Part shown: piece after piece, positions 8,019 to 15,282 of the stretch
Layout of the letters: every line of letters begins with the position of its first letter
Numbering within the stretch: the first letter of the stretch is position 1
Virus record (IMG/VR): IMGVR_UViG_3300012207_000004
Location: 1-40,008 of that record
DNA length: 40,008 nucleotides
Source of the DNA: a virus
Reading direction: 5' to 3' (one strand)
Position numbers and translations under genes: made by a program
The notes under the pieces: model-generated
What the model saw: the letters and a program-made list of their open reading frames with translations, nothing else
Told to the model about the DNA's origin: nothing
Databases searched by the model: none

Positions 8019-8558
8019 GTGAGCGTGATGTATGCGACGCCGTCCGAGTTGGCCTCGTTCCTGAAGGAAGACGTCGACACGTCGACGGCGACGCTGGCGC
8101 TGCAGGTCGCGTCGGAGTTGTTCGCGAAGGCCGCGCACACCCGGTGGGAGTCGACGGCCACCACCTACAGCCAGCCGGGTGTGAACGCGTTCGAGATTGT
8201 GTTGCCGTTCGCCCCGGTGATTGCCGTGTCCGCGGTGCGGATCGCGGGTGTCGCGGTCACCGACTACACGGTCATCGCTGGTGCCGTCTACCGGCGGCTG
8301 GCGTTCGGCAACTGGTGGCGGTTCCCGCCGGACCTGGTCGAGGTTGACTACACGCACGGCTACACGTCTGTCCCCGATGACGTGAAGGGTGCCGTGCTGG
8401 AGACGGCGGCGACCGCCTACATCAGTCCGGTGGCGTCGATCGTCAGTGAGTCGATTGACGACTACGCGGTGAAGTCGGCACCGAATATCGGCGGCATCAT
8501 GCTCACCCCGTCCGCGGCGTCCCTCGCAGCCTTCTACGCGGGTGTGCTCGTCGCCTGA
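8019..8558 (+). CDS. Head-tail connector (adaptor, HK97 gp6-like)
   Basis: The 179-residue protein has an N-terminal helical half (TPSELASFLKEDVDTSTATLALQVASELF) and a central beta insertion with LAFGNWWRFPPDLVEVDYTHGY. A C-terminal helical region follows (VPDDVKGAVLETAATAYI). This layout is that of connector proteins that ring the portal. The GTG start lies behind AGGAGG. In most HK97-like genomes the head-tail stopper follows directly. Here a block of other genes intervenes before it at 11736. Confidence 0.85.
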   Translation: MSVMYATPSELASFLKEDVDTSTATLALQVASELFAKAAHTRWESTATTYSQPGVNAFEIVLPFAPVIAVSAVRIAGVAVTDYTVIAGAVYRRLAFGNWWRFPPDLVEVDYTHGYTSVPDDVKGAVLETAATAYISPVASIVSESIDDYAVKSAPNIGGIMLTPSAASLAAFYAGVLVA

Positions 8559-8570
8559 TCGGGGGTTGCC

Positions 8571-8726
8571 GTGTTCGCGTTGCTGGCGCTGCTTGCGTTC
8601 GTGCTCGCCTTGTTCGACGTGCACATCGGGTCGGTCGATCTGGTGGTGCTCGGCCTGGCGTTCGTCGCAGCGCATTTGTTGTTCGGTGGGGCCGTCGGCC
8701 TCAACCGGTGGCGTAACAAGAGCTAG
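8571..8726 (+). CDS. Small two-helix membrane protein
   Basis: The 51-residue ORF (GTG start behind GGGGGTT, TAG stop) consists almost entirely of two hydrophobic helices: FALLALLAFVLALF and VDLVVLGLAFVAAHLLFGG. A short basic tail, LNRWRNKS, follows. It fits the gap between the adaptor and the next gene. Coding potential is supported by position and composition only. Function is unknown. Confidence 0.55.
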   Translation: MFALLALLAFVLALFDVHIGSVDLVVLGLAFVAAHLLFGGAVGLNRWRNKS

Positions 8727-8737
8727 GGAGTAAAGCC

Positions 8738-9193
8738 GTGAAGGCTGGCTACTACGCCGAAACCGCACTGCCTACGGTGGCGCTGGTAGGCGGCACAGCG
8801 AAGACTGTCCTGTCCGTTATCGCCCCGGCACAGTTCGGTGTCGACCTCATCGGCTACCGGATCGGCTTCGACGGTGTTACCGCCGCGAACACGCCGGTCA
8901 TCATCGAGATCGTCTCGTACACCACCGACGGTACCGGGACCGCCGGCACCGTCGTGCAGTCGTATGGGCGGACAATCACGGCCGGTTTCACCACCAAAAA
9001 CAATTACTCGGTCGAGCCGACTGTCCCAACCCTGATCGACGCGTTCCGCATCACCCCCAACGGTGGGGCGATCGTTTACGACTACCCACGGGACCGGACC
9101 CCTGACACGGCGGTGTCGAACCTGATCGGTTTGCGGCTTACAGCGGCGCAGGCTGTCAACGTGACCGCCACGATGATCTTCGAACGCTGCTGA
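8738..9193 (+). CDS. Hypothetical beta-rich structural protein
   Basis: The 151-residue protein has a GTG start behind GGGAG. The composition (Thr, Val, Ala and Gly with few charges) and segments such as TPVIIEIVSYTTDGTGTAG suggest a beta-sandwich virion protein. No family is recognised. It is the first of four genes that separate the head-tail adaptor from the stopper, and it may be a decoration or fibre protein. Confidence 0.65.
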   Translation: MKAGYYAETALPTVALVGGTAKTVLSVIAPAQFGVDLIGYRIGFDGVTAANTPVIIEIVSYTTDGTGTAGTVVQSYGRTITAGFTTKNNYSVEPTVPTLIDAFRITPNGGAIVYDYPRDRTPDTAVSNLIGLRLTAAQAVNVTATMIFERC

Positions 9194-9197
9194 TCGA

Positions 9198-9746
9198 ATG
9201 TCCATCAAACTCGTCACGCCGCTGACGCCGCTTCATGTTGTTGATGGTGCGGCGTTTGCCACGTTCACTGCGTTCCAGGATATTTCTCCATCACCACAGT
9301 CGCTTGTTCCGCAGCAATCACTGGAGGTCGGTCTGGACGTAGAGCTGGAAGCGTGGGGTCAGTTTTCTACGACGGGTACGCCGACACTCTCGATCGGTTT
9401 CTGGTTTAACACGGCAGCAACGGTTCTGGCGCAGTCGAGTGCGATTACGACCGGTACGGGTGCAGCGGCATGGCCATGGCACGCGGTCTACAGTGGCCGG
9501 TTGCGAGCTGTGGCATCAGGTGCTTCGGGTGGTTCGTGGCAAGGACAGGGACTGCTCGATCTGGGTACGGCACTGACGACCTTTGCAACCGCTGTACCGA
9601 TCCCAGTGACCCTCGCATTGCGTACGGTCACGTGTGACGTGACGGCGGCTCGTGCGATTGGTGTCGGTGCTTCATGGGGTACGTCGAGTGCATCCAACAG
9701 CATTACGGTGAACAAGTTCACATGCCGATTGATTTCTGGTTTGTAG
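9198..9746 (+). CDS. Hypothetical beta-rich structural protein, lower GC
   Basis: The 182-residue protein is rich in Thr, Ser, Ala and Gly, with a pattern of short beta strands (ELEAWGQFSTTGTPTLSIGFWF, SGRLRAVASGASGGSW). Codon use is visibly more AT-tolerant at third positions than in the capsid or tail genes, a sign of separate origin. No family is recognised. A virion-surface role is inferred from position and composition. Confidence 0.65.
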   Translation: MSIKLVTPLTPLHVVDGAAFATFTAFQDISPSPQSLVPQQSLEVGLDVELEAWGQFSTTGTPTLSIGFWFNTAATVLAQSSAITTGTGAAAWPWHAVYSGRLRAVASGASGGSWQGQGLLDLGTALTTFATAVPIPVTLALRTVTCDVTAARAIGVGASWGTSSASNSITVNKFTCRLISGL

Positions 9747-9755
9747 GAGTTTGTT

Positions 9756-10016
9756 ATGGCGGATAAGTATTTCGCTTACATGACTGGCATGACCGCAGTC
9801 GATATTGGTGGTCCGACACATATTAAGGCGACTGCGGATGTGTTCGGGATCGATGTTGACGATAATCATGCTGACGGATTTGTGTCGGTTGGGGTTTTTC
9901 TTGAGTCAACTGATACATCGCAATCGATCCATGACAATTTGGCGGACGCTATACGCGAGCACTTTTCTGATGCATCAATCAGGGTCGTCTTCTTGGACGC
10001 GCCTGGTCGGTTCTAA
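9756..10016 (+). CDS. Hypothetical protein in the low-GC insertion
   Basis: The 86-residue protein has an ATG behind TAGGAG. It is acidic and soluble, with an N-terminal YFAYMTGMTAVDIGG and an Asp-rich centre. No domain is recognised. Codon use is the most AT-tolerant of the late operon (many codons end in T or A), which sets it apart as a recent acquisition. Confidence 0.6.
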   Translation: MADKYFAYMTGMTAVDIGGPTHIKATADVFGIDVDDNHADGFVSVGVFLESTDTSQSIHDNLADAIREHFSDASIRVVFLDAPGRF

Positions 10017-10085
10017 ACATCCTCTTCTGTTCGCTCATTACTGGTCTGTAGTCGCCCCGACCGGCCCCAATTAAGGGCGGCATAG

Positions 10086-11726
10086 ATGACGCTATCGGTC
10101 AATACCGCCACCGCCCACGTCATCGATTCCAACGCAACCACATCGGTCACCCTCACGCCGGCCGCGAACTCGCTACTGGTCGTGTTCGCGGCGGCAGACG
10201 AGAACACTGGCAGCACCGACGAGACTTTGACGGTTGCCGCTGCTGGTTTGACCTTTAATCTCGGTGTTCGGCACAATGGCAGTCCCGGTGCTACTGCTGA
10301 GATCTGGTGGGCGAACGTCGCCACCAGCGCCTCGGTCACCGTCAACGTCACCGACAACAAGGGCTCCGTTTCTAAGGCCGTCAAGGCTGTCTACTTCACG
10401 TCGAGCCTTGGTGGCATCCCGGTCTTCGGCAACACGGCCAGCGGCGGCAACCCAGCCAACCTGACTGTGACCTCGGGCGGCAACAACTCGTGGGCTTGGG
10501 ACCTGGGTCTCGGCGGTACGAACTTCACCACCTTGTCCGGTCACACACTGCAAGAGCATGTCGACATCGCGGATGGGTTCGACGGCGGTGACGCCACCGG
10601 TGTCTACAGCTTGGATGCACTAGCAGCCGGTCCCGGCCAGTCGATGGTGATCTCCAAGTCTGCGGCCACGAATCATCTCGACGCGGTCTCGATCGATGAG
10701 CCGGCCGTCTCGCAGACCAGTGTTCCGCAGGTGCCCTGGTACATACTCCAGGATGCCCTTGCGGCACAACAGAAGTACGCTCCGGTAGCGGTTGCGTCAG
10801 CGGTTGTCTCTGCGTCAGCGCAGCCACTAGTTCAGTCCCCGGCGTTCGCTTGGCCGTACATTCCGGTTGCCAGCGTTACGGCGTCGCAGCCGCTCGGGAA
10901 CCCCGCAGTACCAACGCCTGGACCGGTTGTCCAGTCTCCGATCTTTACGTGGCCGAAGATTCCTCCGGTCAGTATTACGGGCGTTCCGTTCGTTGGGCTT
11001 GCCTCGGCACAGCCGTTGGTGGTCTCGACACCGGTAATGGCCAAGGTCCCGGGCGCGCTGCTGTTCGGCCCGGGCGCACCGGCCGCAGTCGTCTCCACGG
11101 TGGGCACGCCATCGCCGCTGGCTGTCTCGCCGCCATTCAGGTGGCCGTATATCCCGCCGGTGACGGTCACCGCCAGCCAGCCGCTGGGTAACCCGGCCGT
11201 CGCAACACCGGAACCATTGGTGGTCGGTCCGCCGAATGTTGCGGCGCCGATCCCCGGGGTGCGGCTGTTCGCTGCACCTACCACGATCGGGGCACCGGCC
11301 CCGCTGGTCAGTGTGCCAGCGTTCACTTTGGCGCCGATTCCGGGTGCGAAGGTGTTCGCCGCACCACAGGCCCCGATCGTCGTGTCGACTACGGCCACAC
11401 CCGGCCCACTGGTTGTGACACCGCCATGGCAGCCGGTCGCGATACCGCACAGCTACTTGTCATGGTCTGTGCCGCTCGGCAGTCCTGCCGTTGCGTCGCC
11501 GAAGCCGATGGTGGTTACACCGCCGCAGCGTTGGCCGGCGTGGACGCCGTCGTTGGTGACCGCATCAGTGGTCTCGGCACATTCCTGCACCACGCTGCGG
11601 CCGTTCACCGGCAACACGGGCCGCCCGGGTTCGGGCAGTACGGCCTACGCCCTGGCCACCACTGCGCGACCGGGCTCGGGCACAACCGCCCGGCCCAACA
11701 CAGGCATCACCGACGATCCGTGCTGA
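10086..11726 (+). CDS. Proline-rich repeat surface protein (candidate fibre or decoration protein)
   Basis: In this 546-residue protein, residues about 1-215 are Thr/Ser/Ala-rich and look like one or two beta-sandwich domains. Residues about 245-495 are made of some eight degenerate repeats of about 30 residues. A core like PxPLVVxPP recurs, then a hydrophobic or aromatic stretch ending in PIP or YIP, and often SQPLGNPAV. The last 45 residues carry GRPGSGSTA and ARPGSGTTA repeats. Such a fibrous layout suits a capsid or neck fibre that binds cells or polysaccharide. Position between the adaptor and stopper genes supports a virion role. No family is recognised and no catalytic motif is visible. 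Confidence 0.7.
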   Translation: MTLSVNTATAHVIDSNATTSVTLTPAANSLLVVFAAADENTGSTDETLTVAAAGLTFNLGVRHNGSPGATAEIWWANVATSASVTVNVTDNKGSVSKAVKAVYFTSSLGGIPVFGNTASGGNPANLTVTSGGNNSWAWDLGLGGTNFTTLSGHTLQEHVDIADGFDGGDATGVYSLDALAAGPGQSMVISKSAATNHLDAVSIDEPAVSQTSVPQVPWYILQDALAAQQKYAPVAVASAVVSASAQPLVQSPAFAWPYIPVASVTASQPLGNPAVPTPGPVVQSPIFTWPKIPPVSITGVPFVGLASAQPLVVSTPVMAKVPGALLFGPGAPAAVVSTVGTPSPLAVSPPFRWPYIPPVTVTASQPLGNPAVATPEPLVVGPPNVAAPIPGVRLFAAPTTIGAPAPLVSVPAFTLAPIPGAKVFAAPQAPIVVSTTATPGPLVVTPPWQPVAIPHSYLSWSVPLGSPAVASPKPMVVTPPQRWPAWTPSLVTASVVSAHSCTTLRPFTGNTGRPGSGSTAYALATTARPGSGTTARPNTGITDDPC

Positions 11727-11735
11727 GGAGGCGAC

Positions 11736-12137
11736 ATGTCCGCCACCTCGGTCACCCTGCGCGGCCGCGTCGCCGCGCTGGCCTTAATGCAAGACCAGTG
11801 CACCATCACCCGGGTCACCGGCCAGACGACGAACCTACAAACCGGCGTCGTCACCAACACGACCAGCACCATCTACACCGGAGTCTGTCGGGTGCAACGC
11901 CTGCCGTCGGGTGGCCTGTCCCGGCCGGCAACGGTCGGTGAGGCGCAGCTGTATCAGCAGCCCCTGTACGTGCAGGTGCCAACAACAGTGGCCGGTGTGC
12001 TGCTCGGCGACGTTGTGACGATCACCGCGTCGGTGCTGGATGCCGATCTGGTGGGCCGCAGCTTCTGGGTGAAGGAACTGCCGGCGAAGACGCACACGAC
12101 GGCGCACCGATTCGGCGTCGAAGAAGTGACTGGTTAA
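11736..12137 (+). CDS. Head-tail stopper / head closure protein (DUF6093-like)
   Basis: The 133-residue protein has the signature layout of actinophage head-closure proteins: MQDQCTITRVTG, a TSTIYTGVCRVQ strand, YVQVPTTVAGVLLGDVVTI, and a final SFWVKELPAKTHTTAHRFGVEE. It would plug the connector after packaging and bind the tail. The ATG lies behind GAGGAGG. The order stopper, neck protein, tail terminator that follows is the standard one. Confidence 0.8.
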   Translation: MSATSVTLRGRVAALALMQDQCTITRVTGQTTNLQTGVVTNTTSTIYTGVCRVQRLPSGGLSRPATVGEAQLYQQPLYVQVPTTVAGVLLGDVVTITASVLDADLVGRSFWVKELPAKTHTTAHRFGVEEVTG

Positions 12138-12141
12138 GGAC

Positions 12142-12309
12142 ATGACAAAGCGCAAAAGGAACGCCGCCACACGTCTAGAACTGCGGCGCCAAGTATCAGC
12201 GCTGATGGACGAAGCACCAGCGTGGCGGGACTGGTTGGAGTGGCAACTACACCTACTCGACCTTGAATACGACCCGGGCCACTGGATCACCTTTGAGTAC
12301 GTCCGATGA
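12142..12309 (+). CDS. Hypothetical small basic protein
   Basis: The 55-residue ORF starts at an ATG four bases after the stopper stop, behind TTAAGGAC. It has a basic N-terminus (KRKRNAATRLELRRQ) and a Trp-rich middle (WRDWLEWQLHLL). Small proteins of this style are often found between stopper and neck genes in actinophages. Function is unknown. Confidence 0.6.
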   Translation: MTKRKRNAATRLELRRQVSALMDEAPAWRDWLEWQLHLLDLEYDPGHWITFEYVR

Positions 12310-12325
12310 TGGAGGTGACCGGCTG

Positions 12326-12718
12326 ATGGGTGACTCGGTCAGCGTGTCGATCAAGGGCGAGAAGGAACTGGTCGCCGAGTTCGATGCTGCGATCGAGGCA
12401 CTACCGCCTGAGGCCAAGAAGATCGTCAGCAAGGGAAGCGTAAACATCAAGGCGGACACCCGACGCCGGTGGCGGGGTATCGCGCATGCGCCGCGCCTGC
12501 CGCTGTCGGTGTCGTACGACCTGACCGAGTCGGCGGGTGAGATCTCGTCGGAGATTGGCCCGGTCGACGGTCCCGCGTTGCAAGGCTTCCTCGGCGGCAT
12601 CATCGAGTTCGGCGGCATCCACAACGCCCCGCGCCCCGGTCTTCTGCCGGCATTGGCGGCCGAGGAGCCGAAGTTCGCGCAACAGGCTGAGGCGCTACTC
12701 GCGAAACTGCTGCCCTGA
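12326..12718 (+). CDS. Neck / tail-completion protein (HK97 gp10-like)
   Basis: The 130-residue protein is placed at the ATG at 12326, behind GGAGGTGACC, rather than at an upstream ATG inside the preceding gene. It shows the family pattern: an N-terminal beta strand (VSVSIKG), a helix with FDAAIEALPPEAKKIVSKG, then an Ile-Glu-Phe-Gly segment (GGIIEFGGIHN) and APRPGLLPALAAEE. It acts at the head-tail interface or the tail end. It overlaps the next start by one base. Confidence 0.8.
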   Translation: MGDSVSVSIKGEKELVAEFDAAIEALPPEAKKIVSKGSVNIKADTRRRWRGIAHAPRLPLSVSYDLTESAGEISSEIGPVDGPALQGFLGGIIEFGGIHNAPRPGLLPALAAEEPKFAQQAEALLAKLLP

Positions 12719-13143
12719 TGCCGATCACCATCGACCAACTCGACGAGCTCCATGCGCAGGTCGCATTGACGATCCTGCTCGCCGACGCGAACCAGCAGGT
12801 CTACGCGGGCAGCGTCCCCGACAATCCGCCGCTGCCGTATGTGCTGGTGTACGCGGTCGTGGAGTGGCCGGACAACACGGACGGGAAGTCGTTCGACGGG
12901 ACCACGTCGACGTGTGTGACCCGCTGGTATACGCATTCGGTGGGCGCCACCGATCAGTCGACGCGTGCGGTCGCGAACCGGGTCCGGCAACTGCTGGTGA
13001 ATGTGCATCCGACGATTGCTGGCCGGTCGTGTGGGTTCATTCAGCAGGAGGCGGCGCTGCCGATGGTGCGGGATGAGACGACCGGTGTCCTGGTTCAGGA
13101 CTTGGCCGCCGTGTACGTCCTGACCACCTACAGCGCGCCCTGA
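12718..13143 (+). CDS. Tail terminator protein
   Basis: The 141-residue protein matches the size and style of tail terminators, which cap the tail tube and join it to the head. An N-terminal helix precedes PPLPYVLVYAVVEWPDN. Then come the strand TCVTRWYTHSVGATDQSTRAVANRVRQLL and a final VLVQDLAAVYVLTTYSAP. The motif YTHSVGATDQSTRAVANRV is characteristic of the family in actinophages. It is translationally coupled to the neck gene by a one-base overlap and followed by a hairpin. Confidence 0.8.
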   Translation: MPITIDQLDELHAQVALTILLADANQQVYAGSVPDNPPLPYVLVYAVVEWPDNTDGKSFDGTTSTCVTRWYTHSVGATDQSTRAVANRVRQLLVNVHPTIAGRSCGFIQQEAALPMVRDETTGVLVQDLAAVYVLTTYSAP

Positions 13144-13157
13144 CCCATTCAGTTTCT

Positions 13158-13183
13158 AGCCCGTCCCCGTGGGGGTGCGGGCT
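13158..13183 (+). terminator. Hairpin after the tail terminator gene
   Basis: The stem AGCCCG (13158-13163) with CGGGCT (13178-13183) is extended by CCCC/GGGG inside and followed by GTTTG. It is a moderate terminator-like structure in the 73-bp gap before the next gene. Confidence 0.5.
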
Positions 13184-13216
13184 GTTTGTGACGCCCCAAC
13201 CAAGGAGGACGCCGGC

Positions 13217-13555
13217 ATGGCGCTGCTCACCGCAATAACTACGCCCACCGCGGCCGGCGCCGTCTACACGACTCAGGCCGTGTCTGCTTCGGACACGATC
13301 CCGGCGTCCGCGCTCGGCACCCGCGGGTGCCTGCTGTTCGTCATCAACGGCGGCGGCTCCGCGGACACGGTGGGCGTTGTCGACGGGTCGTCGTCACCGG
13401 CCGGCAACATCGGGCAGACGCTGACGAACTCAGTCACCAACGGCACCACCGAGGTCATGTTCATTCCGCAGTCGACCGTCAACCTGGCCACGCAGGTAAC
13501 CACGATCACCCACACCTTCACGACGTCGGTGACCTGCGCCGTGGTGACGCTCTGA
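13217..13555 (+). CDS. Hypothetical beta-rich structural protein
   Basis: The 112-residue protein has an ATG behind AAGGAGG. Thr and Val-rich composition (TEVMFIPQSTVNLATQVTTITHTF) predicts a beta-sandwich. Small proteins of this type lie before the major tail gene in many actinophages. It may be a tail-tube decoration or an assembly factor. No family is certain. It is coupled by overlap to the next gene. Confidence 0.65.
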   Translation: MALLTAITTPTAAGAVYTTQAVSASDTIPASALGTRGCLLFVINGGGSADTVGVVDGSSSPAGNIGQTLTNSVTNGTTEVMFIPQSTVNLATQVTTITHTFTTSVTCAVVTL

Positions 13556-13797
13556 TGGCCGCCGACGTGTGGCTGAAGCATCCCAACCTGCCTGACGAGC
13601 AAAAGCCCTGGCTTTGTCCCGCAGAGGCGGTCGACGGGTGGCGCGAAATCGGCTGGGAGCCCACCGACGAACGGCCCGTCGATGTCAACCCGGTGATGGT
13701 CGAGATGCCCCGCGAAATGTTCGAACCGATCCCCGGACCCAAGCCGGACAAGACAACCAAGACCAAGCCGGCTGCCGGCGCTAACGTAGGAGGCTGA
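13555..13797 (+). CDS. Hypothetical small tail-region protein
   Basis: The 80-residue protein starts at the ATG at 13555, which overlaps the previous stop by one base (TGATG). It has WLKHPNLPDEQKPWLCP, a pattern seen in small actinophage proteins before the major tail gene, then a Pro/Lys-rich tail (GPKPDKTTKTKPAA). Its role is unknown. Confidence 0.65.
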   Translation: MAADVWLKHPNLPDEQKPWLCPAEAVDGWREIGWEPTDERPVDVNPVMVEMPREMFEPIPGPKPDKTTKTKPAAGANVGG

Positions 13798-13802
13798 TCC
13801 GT

Positions 13803-14282
13803 TTGGGATTCATCGCTGTAGACGGCACCGTACGGGTCAGTTGGGTGACGTCCATCGCCAGCATCTCGGCACCCACCGCCGCCGAACTCACCGCCGGGCT
13901 GCTGCTGACATCGATCCTGACACCGGACGGGGTGCAAAACTTCCAGCCGTCCACCGCGTCGATCCCGACATCGTCGTTGGCGGACACGTTCGACACCGTA
14001 GGCGCCGGCCGCACGTCATTCCAGACCGCGATCCTGCAGTTCTACAAGCAGCCGTCGGCGGACACCGCCTACACGACGCTGATCCGTAACGCTGCCGGCT
14101 TCGTGGCGATCCGCCGTTACATCGCCACCGCCACCGCGTACACGGCGGCGCAGTCATGCCAGGTCTATCCGGCGATCTGCGGCGACCCGATCGACATGGA
14201 CGCGGCGCCGAACGAGGCCGCGAAGTGGCAGGCGCAGATTTTCATCTCGTCGGCTCCGGCCCTGCGTGCGGTCATCGCCTAA
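13803..14282 (+). CDS. Major tail protein (tail tube)
   Basis: The 159-residue protein has a TTG start six bases after the previous stop, with GTAGGAGG overlapping that stop as ribosome site. The opening (VRVSWVTSIASISAPTAAEL, then LTPDGVQNFQ) is the familiar start of phiC31-like major tail proteins. Later segments, SLADTFDTVGAGRTSFQTAI and the C-terminal AAPNEAAKWQAQIFI, also fit. It would polymerise into the tube around the tape measure. A strong hairpin follows. TTG is rare here, but no other start gives the full N-terminus. Confidence 0.88.
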   Translation: MGFIAVDGTVRVSWVTSIASISAPTAAELTAGLLLTSILTPDGVQNFQPSTASIPTSSLADTFDTVGAGRTSFQTAILQFYKQPSADTAYTTLIRNAAGFVAIRRYIATATAYTAAQSCQVYPAICGDPIDMDAAPNEAAKWQAQIFISSAPALRAVIA

Positions 14283-14291
14283 TCCACAGTC

Positions 14292-14329
14292 CGGGCGCAG
14301 CAGCCTCCCGTCCGGGGTTGCTGCGCCCG
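14292..14329 (+). terminator. Hairpin after the major tail gene
   Basis: A 14-bp stem (CGGGCGCAGCAGCC from 14292, GGTTGCTGCGCCCG ending at 14329, one G-T pair) closes a 10-nt loop and is followed by CCTTTGTC. It is likely to reduce read-through from the highly expressed tail gene into the chaperone and tape measure genes. Confidence 0.65.
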
Positions 14330-14365
14330 CCTTTGTCTACGGACGGAACCGCGAAGGGACGGCTC

Positions 14366-14899
14366 GTGCAGGACATCAAGCAACTCATAAAGTCGGCGAA
14401 ACTGCCGGAGCGTTCGGTGATGATCTGCCTCGACCAGGGGTTGGTCGCCGACAAGGAAGCACTCGAACGCAAGCTCGAACAGATGGACGGCCCGGCGACG
14501 CTGGAGGGTGATCCGCGTGCGGCGGTACGCCGGCAGATCACGGCGCTGGACGCGGAGATGGCCGAACGCAGTGTCGAGTTCCGTTTCCGTGCGATGCCCC
14601 GGCAGGCGTATACGGCGTTGTTGAAGTCGTTCCCGCCGCGTGATGGTGACCGCACTGACCAGGTGGTTGGCACCAACTATGACGAGTTCACCGAGGCGAT
14701 GATCCGCCGTTGCGCGGTCGCGCCCGAACTCGACGCCGCCGATTGGACGACGCTGCTCGGCGACGGCACCGACACCAACCCTGGTGTCCTGTCGTCAGGT
14801 CAGTACGACACGTTGGCGAACACGGCCTGGTCGGCTAACCGCCGTGACGCGGATGTCCCTTTCTCGCCGGCCGTCTCCGCTCTTCGCCCGACCTCCTAG
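14366..14899 (+). CDS. Tail assembly chaperone, short form
   Basis: The 177-residue protein has a GTG start. The protein is acidic and helical (MQDIKQLIKSAKLPERSV, a charged central helix, FRFRAMPRQAYTALLKSFPPRDGD). That pattern is typical of gpG-type chaperones between the major tail and tape measure genes. The last 13 codons follow a slippery site at 14857-14863, so this is the unshifted product. It would bind the tape measure during tail assembly. The upstream in-frame ATG at 14156 lies within the tail gene and is not used here. Confidence 0.85.
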   Translation: MQDIKQLIKSAKLPERSVMICLDQGLVADKEALERKLEQMDGPATLEGDPRAAVRRQITALDAEMAERSVEFRFRAMPRQAYTALLKSFPPRDGDRTDQVVGTNYDEFTEAMIRRCAVAPELDAADWTTLLGDGTDTNPGVLSSGQYDTLANTAWSANRRDADVPFSPAVSALRPTS

Positions 14900-15279
14900 A
14901 GCGGGTAGAGGCGGCTGAGCGTCTCGGCATTTCGCCGAAACGCTTTGACGGCTGGGAACCACGCGAGACGACGCGGCATTTCTACCGCGGCGGCGTGTTG
15001 GTGCGGTCGGTGACGACGCGCGAGGTTGAGTGGGATGACGACCAGCAGGCGCTGATCCTGGCGTTGGCGTTGTACCGGCGCGAACACTGCGACCAGTGCG
15101 GCGGGTATCTGCCGGAGACCACGGACAAGGCCAACGAATACGGCTACGAGGCTGTCGGCCCGTTCATGTGCCACTCGTGTGAGGCGATGGGCAAGGCCCG
15201 CGACGAGTCGGTGAAGGCCCACGAGAAAAACCCGATCCACAACATGAGCCGCTGGTCGATTCGTCTGCGGAAGGGGTGA
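14366..15279 (+). CDS. Tail assembly chaperone, -1 frameshift long form
   Basis: Reading would pass from the first frame (14366-14863) into the -1 frame (14863-15279), giving 304 residues. The shifted frame is open from 14848 and has no good start of its own until an internal GTG near 14995. The heptamer C CCT TTC at 14857-14863 is in the correct phase for a -1 slip of the tRNAs for Pro and Phe. The added C-terminal part has RFDGWEP, TTREVEWDDDQQALILAL and a zinc-ribbon-like CDQC plus CHSC pair. This gpG/gpGT arrangement is conserved in long-tailed phages. It ends three bases before the tape measure start. Confidence 0.85.
14857..14863 (+). promoter_or_regulatory. -1 ribosomal frameshift slippery heptamer
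   Basis: C CCT TTC fits X XXY YYZ exactly in the zero frame (GTC CCT TTC TCG). It lies in the only window where the two frames overlap (14848-14896). Confidence 0.85.
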
Positions 15280-15282
15280 CCC

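Noticed and set aside
10017-10085. Promoter or small gene before the repeat protein
   Set aside because: No convincing -35/-10 pair or ORF was seen in this 69-bp gap.
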